A stretch of DNA of 64,000 nt from Apricaphanius iberus (Eukaryota > Chordata > Actinopteri > Cyprinodontiformes > Aphaniidae), in contig JAPXFQ010000364.1 in NCBI GenBank assembly GCA_028564705.1, positions 2,170,001 through 2,234,000 of the forward strand, read 5' to 3'. A model generated the notes under the pieces. It was not told where the DNA came from, searched no databases, and worked only from the letters and a program-made list of their open reading frames with translations. A program made the translations under genes and the position numbers. This document shows positions 62,891 through 64,000 of this stretch, one piece after another; the stretch's first letter is position 1, and every line of letters begins with the position of its first letter.

Positions 62891-63329
62891 TTTTTCTATT
62901 AACCTTGCGTCTGTCTACTCTATTGATAAAGTACTACTCTAGGGGTGGAAATCAGAGACTTGAAGGCGCCTTTTTCCTCGATTAGGAAGCTGTGAACTTT
63001 GTAGACCTTCAAGGGTGTCCAGTCAGAAGACCCATCTCCATGGTAACGCAGGATGTGGAATTTGTTTTTTTCAAAACACTCTGAACATGACTTGGGTAAA
63101 AGCGTCACTCAGTAAGACTAACTTTCAGCCTAAGACTACAACATTAAGTAAACATGCGTTACAGCTGATTAGAAAGTACAGATGAATCATAACACTAAAT
63201 TTTTCCACCACACACATATCAAGTCATTTACTAATAAAGTCTTTGAGAAGAGCCATCTTATGTTCAGTAAACCACATCTGACTGCCCCATTTTCTTTAGT
63301 CAGAGACGTATTTATTTTAATGAGATTTT
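62891..63329. other. Intergenic stretch, nothing recognised
   Basis: No supported feature between the LINE fragment and the duplicated il1r2 intron piece. Confidence 0.35.
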
Positions 63330-63690
63330 CATAATGTTTGGGAAAATAGAAAAATCTTTAATGTATTAAAGTTTTCAACAAGTAGCAAAATCAAAACTTA
63401 AGTCTAATCAAAATTTTAATTTAAATAGTTTAGCCTGATTTTTTTCTTTAAAAATGTCCTTATTTTCCAGTTCAGCGTGGACCCTTGAAGCAGATTATAG
63501 AAAGATAACAATACAGTTCAAGAAAACATTAAGAACTTTTCACACAAGGAGCAGAATCTTTGAGGAAAAGTTAAATGCATTTTTGATTTGCCTGTACAGA
63601 TAATAAAATAGTCAAAATCTACAAAGTTGAACTAATGACACAAATGCCATATAAAAAAAGTGATATCAAGTTTCCATCCATCCATCCATC
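63330..63690. repeat. Duplicated il1r2 intron segment (copy 2)
   Basis: It matches 50905-51260 in order (taatgtttgggaaaa, gtagcaaaatcaaaact, ttaaaaatgtccttattttc, ttcagcgtggacccttgaag). It shows that the second il1r2 copy extends at least to this point. Confidence 0.75.
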
Positions 63691-64000
63691 TTCTTAACCG
63701 CTTATCCAATTCAGGGTCACGGGGCAGCTGGAGCCTATCCCAGCAATTATCAGGCGTTAGGCAGGGTACACCCTGAACAGGACGCCAGTCTGTTGCAGGG
63801 CCAACACAGAGAGACAGACAACCATTCACACTCACATTCATTCCTAGGGACAATTTAGAGTGATCAATTCACCTATCATGCATGTTTTTGGACTGTGGGA
63901 GGAAGCCGGAGTACCCGGAGAGAACCCACGCATACACGGGGAGAACATGCAAACTCCATGCAGAAAGATCCTGGGCCGGGATACGAACCCATGACCTTCT
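63690..64000 (-). repeat. Common fish SINE-like repeat (CCATCCATC family)
   Basis: It starts with catccatccatccatcttct, then cggggcagctggagcctatc, cagtctgttgcagggcc, cattcctagggacaatttag and aggaagccggagtacccgg. This is a very abundant teleost interspersed repeat. It runs off the right edge. Confidence 0.75.

Noticed and set aside
1..64000. tRNA, rRNA or other structural RNA genes
   Set aside because: I looked for A/B-box pairs and familiar rRNA/snRNA words and saw none I could support by eye; a tRNAscan/Infernal run would settle it.

Overview
The window looks like nuclear DNA of a teleost fish, probably a percomorph; I cannot name the species. It has spliced genes of the interleukin-1 receptor (IL-1R) family and a dense mix of fish-type transposable elements: BEL/Pao and Ty3/gypsy LTR elements, Rex3/RTE, L2-like and I-like LINEs, Tc1-like and hAT transposons, and MITEs. 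There is no bacterial, plasmid or phage content.

All host coding sequence I can support is on the minus strand and forms an IL-1R cluster. (1) 11837-11888 is an orphan signal-peptide exon with its promoter block; the rest of that gene would lie left of position 1 or has been lost. (2) 16099-26880 is an IL-1R type 1-like signalling receptor. It has 13 coding exons that join in frame to 640 codons: signal peptide, Ig1, Ig2, Ig3, a second tandem copy of the three Ig3 exons, a transmembrane exon and two TIR exons. (3) 48402-57051 is an il1r2-type decoy receptor. It has 8 coding exons and 332 codons, with three Ig domains and a membrane segment that ends directly at the stop codon. (4) 59340-60480 and 63330-63690 are blocks of a second, damaged il1r2-like copy that probably continues past the right end. 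The promoter block of (1) and (2) is also duplicated (11.8-13.45 kb and 26.8-33.75 kb).

Layout: 1-9.25 kb holds a MITE and a BEL/Pao retrotransposon with one uninterrupted 1971-codon ORF and a shortened 3' LTR. 9.6-15.9 kb holds a broken Rex3-like LINE, a 51-bp tandem repeat, the orphan exon and a broken minus-strand LINE. 16-27 kb is the TIR receptor gene; its introns carry an integrase-related foldback transposon and a hAT nested inside a LINE. 27-45 kb is mostly repeats: an LTR-like element, an I-type LINE insert with a 17-bp target duplication, a Tc1 relic, a nearly complete L2-like LINE and a MITE. 45-48 kb is a decayed gypsy element. 48-57 kb is il1r2. 57-64 kb holds repeats and the second il1r2 copy, which shares a Tc1 relic with il1r2, so that insertion predates the duplication.

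Biology: the signalling receptor and the decoy sit side by side, as IL1R1 and IL1R2 do in mammals, and would compete for IL-1-type ligands. The most unusual host feature is the in-frame, phase-1-bounded duplication of the Ig3 exon cassette. It predicts either a four-Ig-domain receptor or alternative Ig3 isoforms.
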